From Monodelphis domestica (lineage: Eukaryota; Chordata; Mammalia; Didelphimorphia; Didelphidae): a stretch of 64,000 bases of DNA. The DNA lies in the NCBI RefSeq assembly GCF_027887165.1, contig NC_077233.1, positions 230,540,872-230,604,871 of the forward strand, read 5' to 3'. A program made the position numbers and the translations under genes. Under the pieces are notes generated by a model. It had not been told where the DNA came from. It saw nothing but the letters and a program-made list of their open reading frames with translations, and made no database searches. Below, in pieces: positions 62,866-64,000 of the stretch; position 1 is the stretch's first letter, and each line of letters begins with the position of its first letter.

Positions 62866-63485
62866 GTCAGTATCATGTCCAAATGGAGGTATTAATGAGA
62901 CAGAAACAGCTGGAATTAAAACTGGGGACCAGCTGAGGTTTATATTGGTCCCCAATATCGAACACTGAAATTTTCCTCTCTTTGGGCTTACATCATCATC
63001 CTCACTCTGACTTCTTACTGCTCCTGTTTTTTTTTTTCTTCCTACTTCCCTACATTCCAACTAGCCTTTTGTTTTCATCAAAGTTTCTTCTCCTGGACCC
63101 TTTCCTATCATCTATTCCTTATTACAATATCTACTTCCTATCATCTACTTTTAAACTTTTGAGGCCTTTCTTGGTGATAGATGCAGAAGATTTAAGTCTT
63201 CTATTTTGGCCACCCAGATGAGTCCTAAGGATAGGGAGGCTTCCCAGTGTTTAAGAGGAATAATTTTTAGCCATTATGAGAAAACATATGTAGCTGTAAG
63301 AAGAACTAAGGAAAATAGTATCCACTTTAGAAAATGAAAGGCATGAATTGCTTAGGCAATGATTTCCCTGAAAAATTGGGGGTGCCTATTAGGGGATATA
63401 TAAGCATTTGTGGGTAATGCTTCAACTTTAATTCTGCTTTTCACTTTTCTGAGGAGAGAATTCTACTTCAATTTCCTTTTTTAAA
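62866..63485. other. DNAH3 intron, unassigned
   Basis: T-rich stretch near 63025-63040. No exon or repeat recognised. Confidence 0.45.
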
Positions 63486-63487
63486 TC

Positions 63488-63700
63488 GTCAAAAAGCATT
63501 TATTAAGCGCCTACTGTATGCCAGGCTCTATGCTAAGCACTGGTTATGCAAAGGAAGGTAAAAGATATTCCCTGCTCCACACATAGAAGACAGTCAGAGA
63601 GAGTGCCTTGAGCTGAAAGATGACGTATCTTGTTGGAGGAACAGCCAGGAGGCCAATGACACTAGATCCAAGAATATAAGGGAGATGGGGTGGTATAACA
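63488..63700 (-). mobile_element. L2 3' end, antisense
   Basis: AGCATTTATTAAGCGCCTAC, TATGCCAGGCTCTATGCTAA, GTTGGAGGAACAGCCAGGAG. Confidence 0.85.
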
Positions 63701-64000
63701 TAATATCTGATGGGAAAGAAGAAAATAAATTTGTATTTCTTATTTGGTATACTTTACTAAGTAGTCCTGGTCATGTGGGTGTTACAGTAGCAAAAGCATC
63801 TTTTCAGTGCTTATCTTATTTACTTTTTTGGAAAAGAGGAAATAGGTAAGGTTGGTCAGAAGGTATGATTTAGTGAACATTTCTCATGTGTCTGCCATGC
63901 ACAGGAAGGAGGTAGTATCATGAAGTGGAGAGAAATCTGTCTGAAAAGCAGATTCCTACAGGTGACATATCAACTTAGAAAACCACATATTAACATTATC
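63701..64000. other. DNAH3 intron to the window edge
   Basis: Nothing recognised; the next DNAH3 exon is not reached. Confidence 0.4.

Overview
The window is vertebrate, almost certainly marsupial, nuclear DNA. Coding sequence makes up only about 1.6 kb. The rest is introns and intergenic DNA full of interspersed repeats: tRNA-like CORE-SINEs with marsupial-type bodies, SINEs with an RTE-like tail, 5'-truncated L1 copies, HAL1-like (ORF1-only) LINE copies, old L2 and MIR copies, and solo LTRs. Many L1 and LTR copies still have readable target-site duplications, so the order of several nested insertions can be worked out. The species cannot be fixed from the sequence alone.

Two host genes lie head to head, as at human 16p12. 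On the minus strand is LDAF1 (TMEM159/promethin, the lipid-droplet assembly factor that partners seipin). It has a CpG-island promoter and a non-coding first exon near 26.06-26.4 kb and four coding exons at 23.7, 14.5, 12.9 and 8.75 kb. These join in phase into a complete 160-residue protein. On the plus strand is the 5' part of DNAH3 (axonemal dynein heavy chain 3). Eight exons that match or fit the known N-terminal tail run from 49.26 to 62.87 kb, and I propose a further first coding exon ending at 44,088. All join in phase to give about 387 residues, and the gene runs off the right edge. About 430 bp upstream of the proposed start codon is an RFX X-box-like site (43,607-43,620), as expected for a gene of motile cilia.

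Layout: 1-8.7 kb, repeats downstream of LDAF1; 8.7-26.5 kb, the LDAF1 gene, whose last intron holds a 7SL RNA pseudogene; 26.5-43.5 kb, intergenic, with an old antisense L2, several solo LTRs, L1 and HAL1 fossils and a long GA tract inside an LTR; 43.5-64 kb, the DNAH3 promoter and N-terminal exons with repeat-filled introns, including an antisense L2 that still carries its reverse-transcriptase motif.

I found no prokaryotic-type system, CRISPR array, operon or intact mobile-element gene. The points most worth a second look are the candidate DNAH3 promoter and first exon, a tandem pair of perfect p53-type half-sites in a solo LTR, the solo-LTR families with 4-bp duplications, an L1 endonuclease-only insertion flanked by a 15-bp duplication, and the 7SL pseudogene.
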